Origin: Tateyamaria sp. syn59
GTDB taxonomy: Bacteria; Pseudomonadota; Alphaproteobacteria; Rhodobacterales; Rhodobacteraceae
DNA length: 64,000 nt
Direction: 5' to 3'
Assembly: GCF_007995245.1 (NCBI RefSeq)
Contig: NZ_VCBA01000001.1
Location: 124,001-188,000, forward strand
Shown here: piece by piece, positions 42,175 to 52,853 of the stretch
Numbering within the stretch: position 1 is the first letter of the stretch
How the letters are laid out: each line of letters begins with the position of its first letter
Made by a program: the position numbers and the translations under genes
The notes under the pieces: model-generated
Database searches by the model: none
What the model was told of the DNA's origin: nothing
The model's input: the letters and a program-made list of their open reading frames with translations, nothing else

Positions 42175-42881
42175 CAGACGGCGGATCCTTTGGGCGGGGT
42201 GGGCAGGGTTGGGCGGGAGAAGGGCGTTGGCCCGAGACCCTCGGCGGTTGCGACGGCTTGGGCCGCGGGTCGGGTTTCGATCTGGACCGCCAGCCGGGAT
42301 AGGGCGGGATACGCGGCAAGGTCAAACCAGGACGTCAGGCCAGGCGGGTAAATCGCACACCACCGGACAATCGATGCCATGTAGCAGTCAAGGATCGATG
42401 GCATGGCAGAGATTGTCTGCGTGGCAAGGTAGTCATCCACCATGTGCAGCGCGCCCGGTAATGTCATTGCGCTGCCGCGCGGCGCGGTGACCTGCGTCCG
42501 CAGTCCGTGCTGCGCCTGAGCATCGTCGCTGACATATTTCGCAGGGTAGAACAGCATGCGTAACTGAGCGTGTAGCGTGTTGGAGACAAAGAACAGATTG
42601 CTCAGAAACCGCGTGCGTGCCGGATCGGAAGGTGCCGGTGCCATGCGGCCATGGGTGTCTGCCAGCCACAACAGGATGGCAGCGGTTTCGAACATAACAC
42701 CGTGCGGCGTCTCAAGCGCGGGGATCAGTCCTGCGGGGTTGAGCGCGCGATAGGCTGCAGCGTCGTGGGCGCGCGCAGCACGGTCCACAAGCGCGGTTTC
42801 ATAGGGAACACCCAGTTCTTCGAGCGTAATTCGCACGATGAGCGAGGCGTTGTCGGGCGCGTAGTGCAGAACGTAAACCAT
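42174..42881 (-). CDS. glutathione S-transferase family protein
   Basis: This 235-residue protein has a thioredoxin-like N-terminal domain (V-L-H-Y-A-P-D-N-A-S-L near 4-14, then N-P-A-G-L-I-P-A-L near 48-56 and E-T-A-A-I-L-L-W-L near 65-73), with the cis-Pro and the E-S/T-A glutathione contact in place. The all-helical C-terminal domain begins near 90. The likely active residue is Asn/Ser in the first loop. The ATG at 42881 gives the usual length; an earlier in-frame ATG at 42932 is less likely. It is translationally coupled to sdaA. Confidence 0.85.
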   Translation of the reverse strand: MVYVLHYAPDNASLIVRITLEELGVPYETALVDRAARAHDAAAYRALNPAGLIPALETPHGVMFETAAILLWLADTHGRMAPAPSDPARTRFLSNLFFVSNTLHAQLRMLFYPAKYVSDDAQAQHGLRTQVTAPRGSAMTLPGALHMVDDYLATQTISAMPSILDCYMASIVRWCAIYPPGLTSWFDLAAYPALSRLAVQIETRPAAQAVATAEGLGPTPFSRPTLPTPPKGSAV

Positions 42882-43006
42882 GAGCGCTATGTAACCTTTG
42901 CCCTGCCGTGTCCAATGTCTCAAAACGACCAATTTGCCGATGAATGGGCCAGCATTAACCGTGCGTTTACCGCGCTGGGCTTGTCTGTGGGGCAGGAGGA
43001 TGTGCG

Positions 43007-43594
43007 ATGCGCTGGATTCTGATTTTGATGTCTGTCCTGGCCTGCCTGATGCCGTGGCGTGCGGCGCTGGCGCAGGAGCTGTCTAGGCAGGATCTGGTCG
43101 ATGTGTTGGTTGCGCGCACGCCCGGTGCCACGCTGGACCGGATGCGCGACCGGCCGGACCGGTTCGTACAGGAGGCGGCGGGGCTGATCCTGGGCTATGG
43201 CGGTCCGCTGGGCCTGAGCGCAGAGGATGTCGAAACGGCAATTGATGCAGAACGGGCAAGGCTGCGGGCGCGCGAGATGCGCCGCCTGTTGGAGGCCGAT
43301 TTGAACAATGACCTCAACGTCACCCGCGCCGAACTGGATGTTCTGGTGCGTGCGGCATCTGCAACCATGCGCGGACGGCTTTTGGTCTGGCACCGTGCCG
43401 CTGATGCTGATGGCAACGGCACGGTGCGCTGGGCCGAGTTGCGCAGCTTTGCCGTAAAGCGCGCCGATGCGGACATGTCAGAAAGCGCAGTCGCTGCAAT
43501 GCGCGGGATGATGACATTCGACCTGAATGGCGATGACCGCGTGTTGCTGGACGAGGTTTTGCAGGCGATGCAATTGCTTGGCGCGCCCGCCTGA
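43007..43594 (+). CDS. secreted EF-hand calcium-binding protein
   Basis: The 195-residue precursor has a signal peptide (1-22, cleavage A-L-A-Q). Three EF-hand-like loops can be read: D-L-N-N-D-L-N-V-T-R-A-E near 97, D-A-D-G-N-G-T-V-R-W-A-E near 132 and D-L-N-G-D-D-R-V-L-L-D-E near 172. The second is closest to canonical. Such small periplasmic EF-hand proteins are common in roseobacters and their roles are not known. It precedes rpiA by about 100 bases and may share a transcript with it. Confidence 0.8.
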   Translation: MRWILILMSVLACLMPWRAALAQELSRQDLVDVLVARTPGATLDRMRDRPDRFVQEAAGLILGYGGPLGLSAEDVETAIDAERARLRAREMRRLLEADLNNDLNVTRAELDVLVRAASATMRGRLLVWHRAADADGNGTVRWAELRSFAVKRADADMSESAVAAMRGMMTFDLNGDDRVLLDEVLQAMQLLGAPA

Positions 43595-43696
43595 GCGGTC
43601 TGGCGGCGTGCGTCTTGCAGCAATTTGCCGCCTTTGGGGTCGCATGCCGTGCGGTGCCTGCGTATAAGCCCCCCACACTTTGGGGAGTCGTCACAT

Positions 43697-44485
43697 ATGT
43701 CCGGAGAGTTGTCGCCCATCGACAAGGCCAAATTCGTCGCCGCAAAGCGCGCCGCCGACTATGTCGAGGATGGGATGCGCGTGGGCCTCGGCACCGGATC
43801 GACGGCGGCGTGGCTGGTGCGCTGTCTGGGCGAGCAGGTGCGCGAAGGCGGATTGCGGTTCAAGGGCGTGCCCACATCCACCCGCACGGCGGACCTGGCC
43901 CGCGAGGTCGGGATCGATGTGATCAGCCTTGATGAAGCCAAGTGGCTGGACCTGACCATTGACGGGGCCGACGAGTTCGATGGCAGCCTGAACCTGATCA
44001 AGGGAGGTGGCGGCGCGTTATTGCAAGAAAAGATCGTGGCGACCGCGTCCGATCAAATGGTGGTGATCGCCGATATCGGCAAGGAGGTCGAGCATCTGGG
44101 TGCCTTTCCCCTGCCGATCGAAGTGATCCCCTTTGGCTGGCAAACCACGCAGGCGCTGGTCGAGGAAACGCTTGTGTCCATGGACGTTCTGGGCCGCCAG
44201 TCGACGTTGCGCATGAACGGCAGCCGCCCCTTTGTCACGGATGAGGGGAACCACATCCTCGACCTGCACTTGCAGCGCATTGGCAACCCCCGTCAGCTGA
44301 GCCTTGTGATCAACCAGATGCCGGGTGTGGTTGAAAACGGTCTCTTTATCGATATCTGTGACGCTGTCGTAATCGGCTATGGCGACGGTCGGGTCGAATT
44401 GCGGGACATCAATGAAGGCACGGTGGAGCAGGACAGGCTTGATTTCCTGGAAAGCGACAATCTGTTCACCGATCTTGCAGACTGA
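43697..44485 (+). CDS. rpiA: ribose-5-phosphate isomerase A
   Basis: The 262-residue enzyme interconverts ribose-5-phosphate and ribulose-5-phosphate. Motifs G-L-G-T-G-S-T-A near 30-37, D-G-A-D-E near 89-93 (catalytic Asp/Glu) and K-G-G-G-G-A-L-L-Q-E-K near 101-111 are all present. The ATG at 43697 sits nine bases after GGGGAG. The length is a little above E. coli RpiA through a C-terminal extension. Glutathione reductase begins 11 bases downstream, so the pair links the pentose-phosphate route and NADPH-dependent redox defence. Confidence 0.95.
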   Translation: MSGELSPIDKAKFVAAKRAADYVEDGMRVGLGTGSTAAWLVRCLGEQVREGGLRFKGVPTSTRTADLAREVGIDVISLDEAKWLDLTIDGADEFDGSLNLIKGGGGALLQEKIVATASDQMVVIADIGKEVEHLGAFPLPIEVIPFGWQTTQALVEETLVSMDVLGRQSTLRMNGSRPFVTDEGNHILDLHLQRIGNPRQLSLVINQMPGVVENGLFIDICDAVVIGYGDGRVELRDINEGTVEQDRLDFLESDNLFTDLAD

Positions 44486-44496
44486 GGATCAGGCCC

Positions 44497-45975
44497 ATGG
44501 CGGAGTATGACTACGACCTCTTTGTAATCGGGGGCGGCTCCGGTGGTGTGCGCGCGGCCCGTGTGGCCGCGGGCGAGGCAGGGGCCCGCGTGGCGCTGGC
44601 CGAAGCCGACCGCTATGGCGGCACTTGCGTGATCCGCGGCTGCGTGCCCAAAAAGCTGATGGTCTTTGCCAGCGAGTTTTCGGGCACGGCAGACGTCGCC
44701 AACGCCTACGGCTGGACCATGAATGCGGGTGAGTTCAACTGGCAGGGGTTCCGCGACCGCCTGAACACCGAGCTTGACCGGTTGGAAAGCGTGTACCGCA
44801 GCCTGCTCGCAAACTCTGGCGTCGACATGTTCGATGCGCGGGCCAAGCTAAAAGATGCCCACACTGTCGAGCTGTCCACTGGTGAGGCAAAGACCGCCAA
44901 GACCATTCTGATCGCCACCGGTGGTCATCCCGTGCGGCCGGATCTGCCCAATGCCAACCTGGGCATTGTCAGCGACGACATCTTTCACCTCGAAAAGCTG
45001 CCCAAGTCGATGCTGATCATCGGCGGCGGCTATATCGCGTGCGAATTTGCCTGCATCATGCACGGGCTGGGCGTGGAAGTTACCCAATACTATCGCGGTG
45101 CCCAGATCCTGCGCGGCTTTGACGACGAAGCGCGCGGCTTGATTGCGGAGTCCATGCGCGAGCGGGGGATCAACCTGTTCACCGGCACCAACATCATGCA
45201 GATGGGACCGGCATCCGAGGATCACTCCGGTGCTATCCCCACCGCGTCTGACGCGGCCATGGGAGCGAGCGCGCAGCAGGAGATGGTCATGGCGCATGGC
45301 GGCGTCTTGACCGAAGAGCGGCCTGATCATACCGGGCCGATCTGGGTCAAATCGACGACAGGCCACGAAAACGTGTATGACACAGTTCTGTTCGCGACGG
45401 GCCGGGATCCCAACTCCAACGACATGGGGCTGGAGGCTCTTGGCATTGAGATCGGCCGTCGGGGGGAGATTGTCGTGGATGAGTTTTCCAAAACAGCCGC
45501 CGACAGCGTCTACGCCATCGGTGATGTGACCAACCGCGTGAACCTCACGCCCGTGGCCATCCGAGAGGGGATGGCCTTTGTCGAAACGGCGTTCAAGAAC
45601 AACCCCACCGCGGTGGATCACGACCTGATCCCGTCCGCCATCTTTACCCAACCAGAGATGGGCACAGTGGGCCTGAGCGAAGAGGATGCGCGCGATCAGG
45701 AAGAGGTCGAGATCTACTGCACGTCCTTCCGCCCCATGCGCACCGCTTTTGCAGGTCAGCCCGACCGCGTTTTGATGAAACTCGTCGTGTCCAAGGCGAC
45801 GCGCAGAGTGCTGGGTTGTCACATCGTCGCACCGGATGCGGGCGAGATGATCCAGCTTGCAGGCGTCGCCATCAAAATGGGCGCCACCAAGGAGGATTTC
45901 GACCGGACCGTGGCGGTGCACCCGACCATGTCCGAAGAAATCGTGACCATGCGTACACCCATGCGGACTGCTTGA
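44497..45975 (+). CDS. gor: glutathione-disulfide reductase
   Basis: This 492-residue FAD/NADPH enzyme has G-G-G-S-G-G near 12-17, the redox disulfide in G-G-T-C-V-I-R-G-C-V-P-K-K (Cys44/Cys49) and the NADPH-binding G-G-G-Y-I near 174-178. A-T-G-R-D-P-N near 307 and the C-terminal V-H-P-T-M-S-E-E with catalytic His-Glu near 475 complete the enzyme. A polar insert of about 35 residues lies at roughly 235-283, between the NADPH and interface domains, and makes it longer than the usual 450. It is in an operon with rpiA. Confidence 0.93.
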   Translation: MAEYDYDLFVIGGGSGGVRAARVAAGEAGARVALAEADRYGGTCVIRGCVPKKLMVFASEFSGTADVANAYGWTMNAGEFNWQGFRDRLNTELDRLESVYRSLLANSGVDMFDARAKLKDAHTVELSTGEAKTAKTILIATGGHPVRPDLPNANLGIVSDDIFHLEKLPKSMLIIGGGYIACEFACIMHGLGVEVTQYYRGAQILRGFDDEARGLIAESMRERGINLFTGTNIMQMGPASEDHSGAIPTASDAAMGASAQQEMVMAHGGVLTEERPDHTGPIWVKSTTGHENVYDTVLFATGRDPNSNDMGLEALGIEIGRRGEIVVDEFSKTAADSVYAIGDVTNRVNLTPVAIREGMAFVETAFKNNPTAVDHDLIPSAIFTQPEMGTVGLSEEDARDQEEVEIYCTSFRPMRTAFAGQPDRVLMKLVVSKATRRVLGCHIVAPDAGEMIQLAGVAIKMGATKEDFDRTVAVHPTMSEEIVTMRTPMRTA

Positions 45976-46048
45976 AGTTTCGGGCAAAAAGCACAGTTAA
46001 GGAGCAAGGTGCAGCACAGGCTGCACGGCAAGAGGAGAACAATACCAC

Positions 46049-47224
46049 ATGGCTGGCAATACAGGCGGCCCCTGGGGGGGTGGCGGAAACTCGGGCGGCA
46101 GCGGCGGCGACAATGGTCGCGGCAACGGCTCGCGCGGCGGCGGTGGCCGCGGCAATGGCGGGCGTGGACCCGGTGATGAGGGTCCGCAGATCCCCGAAAT
46201 CGACGAACTGGTCAAAAAGGGCCAGGAACAGCTGCGTGTCCTCATGGGCGGTCGCGGCGGTGGCAATTCCGGCGGCGGACGTGGCGCTGGCGGGGGCGGT
46301 GGCCCGTTCCTGACGCGCGGGACCATCGGTCTTGGCGCTCTGGCGGCAATCATTCTGTGGGGGCTGGCCAGCTTCTACACCGTGCGGCCCGAAGAACAGT
46401 CAGTCGAACTTTTCCTAGGTGAATATTACCGCACTGGCGATCCGGGCCTGAACTTTGCCCCCTGGCCCATTGTGACGGCAGAGGTGATCCCGGTCACGCG
46501 CGAACAGACCGAGGAAATCGGTGTGGGCGGTCGCGGCAGTGACGCGGGCCTGATGCTGACCGGTGATGAGAACGTGGTCGACATCGATTTCCAGGTCGTC
46601 TGGAACATCACTGAACCTGATCAGTTCTTGTTCAATCTGCGCGATCCGCGTCCGACCATTCGCGCGGTATCCGAATCGGCCATGCGCGAGATTATCGCTC
46701 AGTCTGACCTCGCACCGATCCTGAACCGGGACCGTGGTGCGATTGCGGGCCGTCTGCAGGATCTGATCCAAGAGACGCTCGACAGCTATGGCAGTGGCGT
46801 CAACATCATCCGCGTGAACTTTGATCGGGCTGACCCGCCGGACACGGTGATCGCGGCCTTCCGTGACGTGCAGGCCGCCGAACAGGAACGTACGCGCTTG
46901 CAGAACGTGGCGGATGCCTATGCCAATCGTGTGCTCGCCGAAGCGCGCGGTCAGGCGGCCCAGCTGCTGGAGGAGGCCGAAGCCTACCGCGCCCAGCAGG
47001 TCAACCAGGCCGAAGGTGAAGCCAGCCGCTTTGCCGCCGTTCTGGAAGAATATGCCAAGGCGCCGGGCGTGACCCGCAAACGTCTCTATCTCGAGACGAT
47101 GGAGCAGGTGCTTGGCCGCGTGGACAAGATTATCCTGGACGAGAACCAAGGTGCCGGTGGCCAGGGCGTCGTGCCTTACCTGCCGCTCAATGAGTTGCGC
47201 CGTAACACAGCGGAGGCAAACTGA
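46049..47224 (+). CDS. hflK: FtsH protease modulator HflK
   Basis: The 391-residue protein begins with an 85-residue Gly/Asn/Arg-rich cytoplasmic region, then a single membrane helix at about 91-108 and an SPFH/band-7 domain (T-V-R-P-E-E-Q-S-V-E-L near 111-121, continuing to about 340). HflK and HflC form a periplasmic cage around the FtsH protease and restrain membrane-protein degradation. The start overlaps no neighbour; GAGGAGA lies about 12 bases upstream. Its stop overlaps the hflC start. Confidence 0.93.
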   Translation: MAGNTGGPWGGGGNSGGSGGDNGRGNGSRGGGGRGNGGRGPGDEGPQIPEIDELVKKGQEQLRVLMGGRGGGNSGGGRGAGGGGGPFLTRGTIGLGALAAIILWGLASFYTVRPEEQSVELFLGEYYRTGDPGLNFAPWPIVTAEVIPVTREQTEEIGVGGRGSDAGLMLTGDENVVDIDFQVVWNITEPDQFLFNLRDPRPTIRAVSESAMREIIAQSDLAPILNRDRGAIAGRLQDLIQETLDSYGSGVNIIRVNFDRADPPDTVIAAFRDVQAAEQERTRLQNVADAYANRVLAEARGQAAQLLEEAEAYRAQQVNQAEGEASRFAAVLEEYAKAPGVTRKRLYLETMEQVLGRVDKIILDENQGAGGQGVVPYLPLNELRRNTAEAN

Positions 47225-48126
47225 TGCGAAAATCAGCGTTCCTTTTGCCCATCCTCGCGGTGCTGGCCGCTGTGGGCCTGTCATCCATCTATATCGTGGA
47301 CGAACGTGAAAAGGCACTTGTCCTGCAATTCGGTCGCGTGGTCGCGGTCAAGGAAGACCCCGGCCTGGCGTTTAAGATTCCGCTCATTCAGGAGGTCGTA
47401 CGCTATGACGACCGCATCCTGAGCCGGGATGTGGAACCGCTGGAGGTGACCCCGCTGGATGACCGTCGTTTGGTGGTTGATGCGTTCGCGCGGTACCGGA
47501 TCGTGGATGTGAACCAGTTCCGTCAGGCCGTGGGTGCGGGTGGCGAGGCGTCCGCCGATCGCCGCATCGACGGTATTCTGCGGAACGAGTTGCGCGAAGT
47601 GCTGGGTTCGGTGTCGTCCAACGACATTCTCAGCTCGGACCGTGCGGCACTGATGCTGCGGATCCGCAATGGCGCCATCGCAGAAGCCCGTGCGCTAGGC
47701 ATCGAGGTGATCGACGTGCGCGTGAAGCGGACGGACCTGCCGCCTGAAAACCTCGACGCCACATTCGAACGAATGCGGGCAGAGCGTGAACGGGAAGCGA
47801 CCGACGAACGCGCCCGCGGTAGCGAAGCGGCCCAGCGGGTGCGTGCTCAAGCCGACCGGACGGTGGTCGAACTGACCTCGGACGCGGAACGCCAGGCCGA
47901 GATCATCCGCGGTGAAGCCGACGCCCGCCGCAACGCGATCTTTGCCGAAGCCTTTGGTGCGGACCCGGATTTCTTCGAGTTTTACCGGTCGCTGACCGCA
48001 TATCAGCGCTCGCTGCAAGGGTCGAACTCGACCATGGTGCTGTCGCCGGACTCGGAGTTCTTCAACTATCTGAAGTCGCCGACCGGCAACCCGAACAATG
48101 CCTCAACAGGGATTGCGCGTCAGTAA
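47224..48126 (+). CDS. hflC: FtsH protease modulator HflC
   Basis: The 300-residue partner of HflK has an N-terminal membrane anchor (about 6-24) and an SPFH domain from I-V-D-E-R-E-K-A-L-V-L-Q-F-G near 20-33 through about 240. The C-terminal third is helical and charged, as in the cage-forming partner. It overlaps hflK by one base (TGATG) and is itself overlapped at its stop by the DUF2065 gene, indicating tight stoichiometry. Confidence 0.94.
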   Translation: MRKSAFLLPILAVLAAVGLSSIYIVDEREKALVLQFGRVVAVKEDPGLAFKIPLIQEVVRYDDRILSRDVEPLEVTPLDDRRLVVDAFARYRIVDVNQFRQAVGAGGEASADRRIDGILRNELREVLGSVSSNDILSSDRAALMLRIRNGAIAEARALGIEVIDVRVKRTDLPPENLDATFERMRAEREREATDERARGSEAAQRVRAQADRTVVELTSDAERQAEIIRGEADARRNAIFAEAFGADPDFFEFYRSLTAYQRSLQGSNSTMVLSPDSEFFNYLKSPTGNPNNASTGIARQ

Positions 48127-48320
48127 TGGCTTGGGTCCTTTTGGCCCTCGGTCTTGTGATGTTGGTGGAGGGGCTGGCCTATGTGCTGGCCCCTTCGCTT
48201 ATCGAACGGGTGCTTGAGGTGTTGCGCACGCTGCCCGAAAGCGCGCGCCGGCAATTTGGCGCCCTTGTTCTTGTCAGCGGGCTGATCTGTATCTGGCTGG
48301 CGTTTTTCATTGGATTGTAA
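48126..48320 (+). CDS. DUF2065 small membrane protein
   Basis: This 64-residue protein is two hydrophobic helices (about 3-22 and 44-62) around a short R-T-L-P-E-S-A-R-R-Q-F turn, matching the DUF2065 family that follows hflC in many proteobacteria. It overlaps the hflC stop by one base. Its association with the HflKC complex is inferred from conserved position; no activity is known. Confidence 0.85.
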   Translation: MAWVLLALGLVMLVEGLAYVLAPSLIERVLEVLRTLPESARRQFGALVLVSGLICIWLAFFIGL

Positions 48321-48493
48321 GGGATTGCGGTCAGCTTAGATCACGGGCCGATCACGGCCTGTTGACACGTGTCAGGGGTGATCCATCTTTGATGTTGCAA
48401 GCATGCAACCCTACATGCACCCTGTGCGCAGCCGCGCACGACCCCGTGTGCAAGCGACCGATCAGGTCAATAATATTACGCAGGAGTACCCTG

Positions 48494-49966
<1,473 letters not shown>

Positions 49967-49990
49967 ACCCGCATTACCTTGAATGACGAA

Positions 49991-50017
49991 AGGCGCCCCG
50001 CGGGGCGCCTTTTTCTT
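49991..50017 (+). terminator. rho-independent terminator after the Do protease
   Basis: AGGCGCCCC (49991-49999) and GGGGCGCCT (50002-50010) form a near-perfect palindromic stem with a two-base loop, followed by TTTTTCTT. This is a strong intrinsic terminator 25 bases after the stop. Confidence 0.88.
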
Positions 50018-50034
50018 GGGGCAGTCAATTGTAA

Positions 50035-50053
50035 GGCGCACCTGCGGTGCGCC
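50035..50053 (-). terminator. hairpin after the lipoprotein gene
   Basis: GGCGCACC-TGC-GGTGCGCC lies just beyond the minus-strand lipoprotein stop at 50060. On the minus strand it is followed by TTAC and then AATTG, so the T-run is weak. It also resembles hairpins at 55854 and 55881 and the one at 24332, all within the context TA(A/G)GGCG. Confidence 0.5.
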
Positions 50054-50059
50054 CAACCG

Positions 50060-50584
50060 TCACGTGTCGCGGGCGACGGCGACCAGACCTAGCTTGCGGG
50101 CGGCAGCAATGGACAGCGCCTTGCTCTCCAACCCTTCGGCGCTTTGATACCGCCCGATGGCGGCGCGTGTGCGCGCATCCATCTCTCCGGTGATGGGACC
50201 GGTATAGAGCCCCCGTGCCTCCAGCGCGCGCTGGACTGAGGCGATGAAATCCGGGGTCACGTCGTCTTCGCAGATGATTTCGTACCAGGTCTCGCGCCGT
50301 GGCTGGACGACCTCCTGTCGGGTCTCGGTCTTGTAGATGGGCGGCGTCTGCACCCGCCCGTCGCTGCTGATCTGGGCGGGCTGCAACAGGACCTTGCGCG
50401 TCACCGTCTCGATCACGGCGGGGGTTACAGACTTGCCCCAGCAAGTGCCGGGGGCGGCCCCCGGAGGCGCGCTGGCCAGCGAGATCGGGTCGATATTGGA
50501 CGCCGATGTGACGGTTCCGTTGTCGGCACAGGCCGTCAGCGCAAGGGCCGCCGCCATAACGGGGAAGAAGGATTTGACTGTCAT
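50060..50584 (-). CDS. lipoprotein with peptidoglycan-binding domain
   Basis: The ATG at 50584 gives a 174-residue precursor with a lipobox L-T-A-C (Cys19), supporting this start over the open frame that continues to 50809 through the neighbour. Residues about 45-100 include a Q-x-x-V-Q-P-R-R-E-T-W-Y-E-I-I-C segment with a Cys. A PG_binding_1-type domain spans about 108-165 (V-Q-R-A-L-E-A-R-G-L-Y-T-G-P-I-T-G, then R-Y-Q). It is likely anchored in the outer membrane and contacts the wall. It follows the dnaE2 remnant on the same strand. Confidence 0.8.
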   Translation of the reverse strand: MTVKSFFPVMAAALALTACADNGTVTSASNIDPISLASAPPGAAPGTCWGKSVTPAVIETVTRKVLLQPAQISSDGRVQTPPIYKTETRQEVVQPRRETWYEIICEDDVTPDFIASVQRALEARGLYTGPITGEMDARTRAAIGRYQSAEGLESKALSIAAARKLGLVAVARDT

Positions 50585-50675
50585 GCTCGGGCCTCTGGAT
50601 GGGCTTTTAACGCCACAATAGCGGTGCCTGTATCCCCTGCATAGTCTTGCCTTGACCGCAGAGGGCCCGTGGGCT

Positions 50676-51041
50676 TCAGCGATCCCGGCGGCTGTCCCAT
50701 GTATCAGTCCGCGCCTCGGCCCCCATCTGCCGTCCCGTGCCCTCGGCCAGAAGCTGGTCGAGCAGGGGGGAAATATCCTCGATCTCTTCGGCCAGCACAT
50801 GGGTGACATTGTGGGCGCGCTGCATCCGCCCCGTCACCTTCAGCATCCGGCCTGCCACCACCGCGCGGCGAAAGCGCTCGTAAATATGGCGCCACACGAT
50901 GATGTTCACCACCCCCGTCTCGTCCTCGAGCGTGAGAAAGATCACCCCCTTGGCCGTGCCGGGGCGTTGGCGCAGGATCACCAGCCCGGCCACCGCCACC
51001 CGTGCATTCAAAGGCGGCAGGTTCAGTTCGGACGCACGCAT
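50676..51041 (-). pseudogene. dnaE2: remnant of the DnaE2 error-prone polymerase C-terminus
   Basis: The open frame (ATG at 51041; also open to 51185) encodes about 121 residues, R-V-A-V-A-G-L-V-I-L-R-Q-R-P-G-T-A-K-G near 12-30, then L-E-D-E-T-G-V-V-N-I-I-V-W near 35-47 and T-H-V-L-A-E-E-I-E-D-I. This is the OB-fold near the C-terminus of DnaE2, the error-prone polymerase of the imuA-imuB-dnaE2 cassette, normally above 1000 residues. None of the polymerase catalytic part is nearby; ferredoxin lies upstream on the other strand. The end differs from the usual DnaE2 tail. It is either a degraded relic or a free-standing OB-fold gene. Confidence 0.75.
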
Positions 51042-51241
51042 GCAGGAGGGCGGGCGCGGCCAGGCGGCAGGCCCCCGTGACGGAGCATGTGCGTGTATCT
51101 GTGATCTGGGCGGTGGGAAAACCTGCATGAGAACAAAAATAGAACAAATGCACGGTGTCGCAAGGGGAAAAGCAGGGGGTCGCAAAAGGGGCTGGCAGCC
51201 TTATCTCCTGCCCGGTAGAGATATGCGAAACGCGGAATTGA

Positions 51242-51577
<336 letters not shown>

Positions 51578-51579
51578 TC

Positions 51580-52344
51580 ATGGCGGTGGCGCCGCGTCTG
51601 CTGTCTCGACTTTGGCGCGGTTTCGCCCGCGGCGGGCGGCAGGCGGCGTGCTCTTGGCAGGCGGCAGCGGCGCTTGTTGCCGTTGTCGCACCCGCATGGG
51701 CCGACACGGTTGTCGAGGCGCGCTATGCGGACCCGACCGACCGTTACGCCCATGGTGTTCTTGGTGATGCAATCGAATGGGGCACGCTTGAGCTCACCCT
51801 GCAAGGCGGCGAAATACGCCGTTTTGTGTTGCCGCGCGATCACGTGTTCGAGGACATCGCCCCGCGCCTTGCCGATCTGGACGGCGATGGCACGTCTGAA
51901 GTGGTGGTGGTCGAGGCCGACATGTCGGCGGGTGCCGCCTTTGCCATATACGGTGCGCAAGGCAAGATCACCGAGACGCCGCATATCGGCACGCGCAACC
52001 GCTGGCTGGCGCCTGTTGGGGCTGCCGACCTTGATGGCGACGGCGTGGTCGAGATCGCCTATGTCGACCGCCCGCACTTAGCCAAGACCCTGCGCATCTG
52101 GCGCTATATGGATGGCGCGTTGCAGCACGCCGCCGACCTGCGCGGCGTGACAAATCACCGGATCGGAGAGACCGACATCGCGGGCGGCATCCGCACCTGC
52201 GGCCAAGGTCCGGAGATGGTTCTGGCGACCGCGAACTGGTCCGATCTGGCCGCAATCACATGGGATGGCGCGCAGTTCGCCTTGACATATCTGGGCACCG
52301 ACACGACCCGCCCGGCCTTTGCCCGAGCCATGACATGCGACTGA
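51580..52344 (+). CDS. secreted FG-GAP/VCBS-repeat protein
   Basis: The 254-residue precursor has a signal-like start (basic residues then hydrophobic A-A-L-V-A-V-V-A-P-A-W-A near 30-41). Two beta-propeller-type calcium loops, A-D-L-D-G-D-G-T-S-E near 98 and A-D-L-D-G-D-G-V-V-E near 149, are the FG-GAP/VCBS signature seen in integrin-like secreted proteins. Only two blades are obvious, so it is a short member. It starts two bases after the ferredoxin stop and its own stop overlaps the following secreted gene. Confidence 0.75.
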   Translation: MAVAPRLLSRLWRGFARGGRQAACSWQAAAALVAVVAPAWADTVVEARYADPTDRYAHGVLGDAIEWGTLELTLQGGEIRRFVLPRDHVFEDIAPRLADLDGDGTSEVVVVEADMSAGAAFAIYGAQGKITETPHIGTRNRWLAPVGAADLDGDGVVEIAYVDRPHLAKTLRIWRYMDGALQHAADLRGVTNHRIGETDIAGGIRTCGQGPEMVLATANWSDLAAITWDGAQFALTYLGTDTTRPAFARAMTCD

Positions 52345-52775
52345 TCTGCCTGAGTTTTGAAGCGGCCTTTATCCCGGGCGTTGTTTTGGGCCTCGCTCTG
52401 GGTTTGTGGACGTCGCCGGTTGAGGCGCAGGAGCGGCTGAGCCCCGAGCAATTCCTTGACCTCGTTGAAAAACGCACCGCTTCATTTTCAACCTTTCCGG
52501 ACCGCCAGCCGGTGGGGACGGAGCAATTCTTGTCTCGCACCCGCACGGTCTGGGCCCGTGCCAACGGCACCTGCGCCTATGGTCTTGTCACGGCGGAAGA
52601 AGGTCAGGTCTGTTTCGACTACGACGACGATCCGCCCGGCGTCACTCATTGCTGGGTGCCGTTCCTGCGCGATGCGCGACTGTTTGTAGCGTCCACCGAC
52701 GATCTGGGTGAGGTGCAGGAAGTGGTCGAGATCAGCGATGAACCGGTGGCCTGTACCCAAGCGCCGACGTCCTGA
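52335..52775 (+). CDS. small secreted protein with paired cysteines, paralogue of the gene at 55900
   Basis: The ATG at 52335 overlaps the preceding stop by ten bases and gives a 146-residue product with an apparent signal peptide (about 1-31). The core G-Q-V-C-F-D-Y-D-D-D and H-C-W-V-P-F near 86-106 aligns with E-L-I-C-F-V-Y-E-D-R and Q-C-W-T-F of the gene at 55900, indicating a shared small fold, probably with a disulfide. No function is known for it. It ends a run of ferredoxin, FG-GAP and this gene. Confidence 0.65.
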   Translation: MRLICLSFEAAFIPGVVLGLALGLWTSPVEAQERLSPEQFLDLVEKRTASFSTFPDRQPVGTEQFLSRTRTVWARANGTCAYGLVTAEEGQVCFDYDDDPPGVTHCWVPFLRDARLFVASTDDLGEVQEVVEISDEPVACTQAPTS

Positions 52776-52816
52776 CCGGCGCTTTCCTGGTGACCGGTCG
52801 CGCGGGTTGATAGTGC

Positions 52817-52853
52817 AGGAGCCTCCGGCGGGGATTTTTTGAAACAGGGAATG
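52817..52853 (+). repeat. dispersed GCCTCCGG...GGATTTTTT element, copy d
   Basis: GGAGCCTCCGGCGGGG is followed by ATTTTTTGAAACAGGGAATG. It matches copy a at 19116-19152 in the run TTTTTTG-AAACAGGGAA and copies b and c in GCCTCCGG. A 29-codon ATG frame begins at 52851 but has no other support. Confidence 0.6.
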
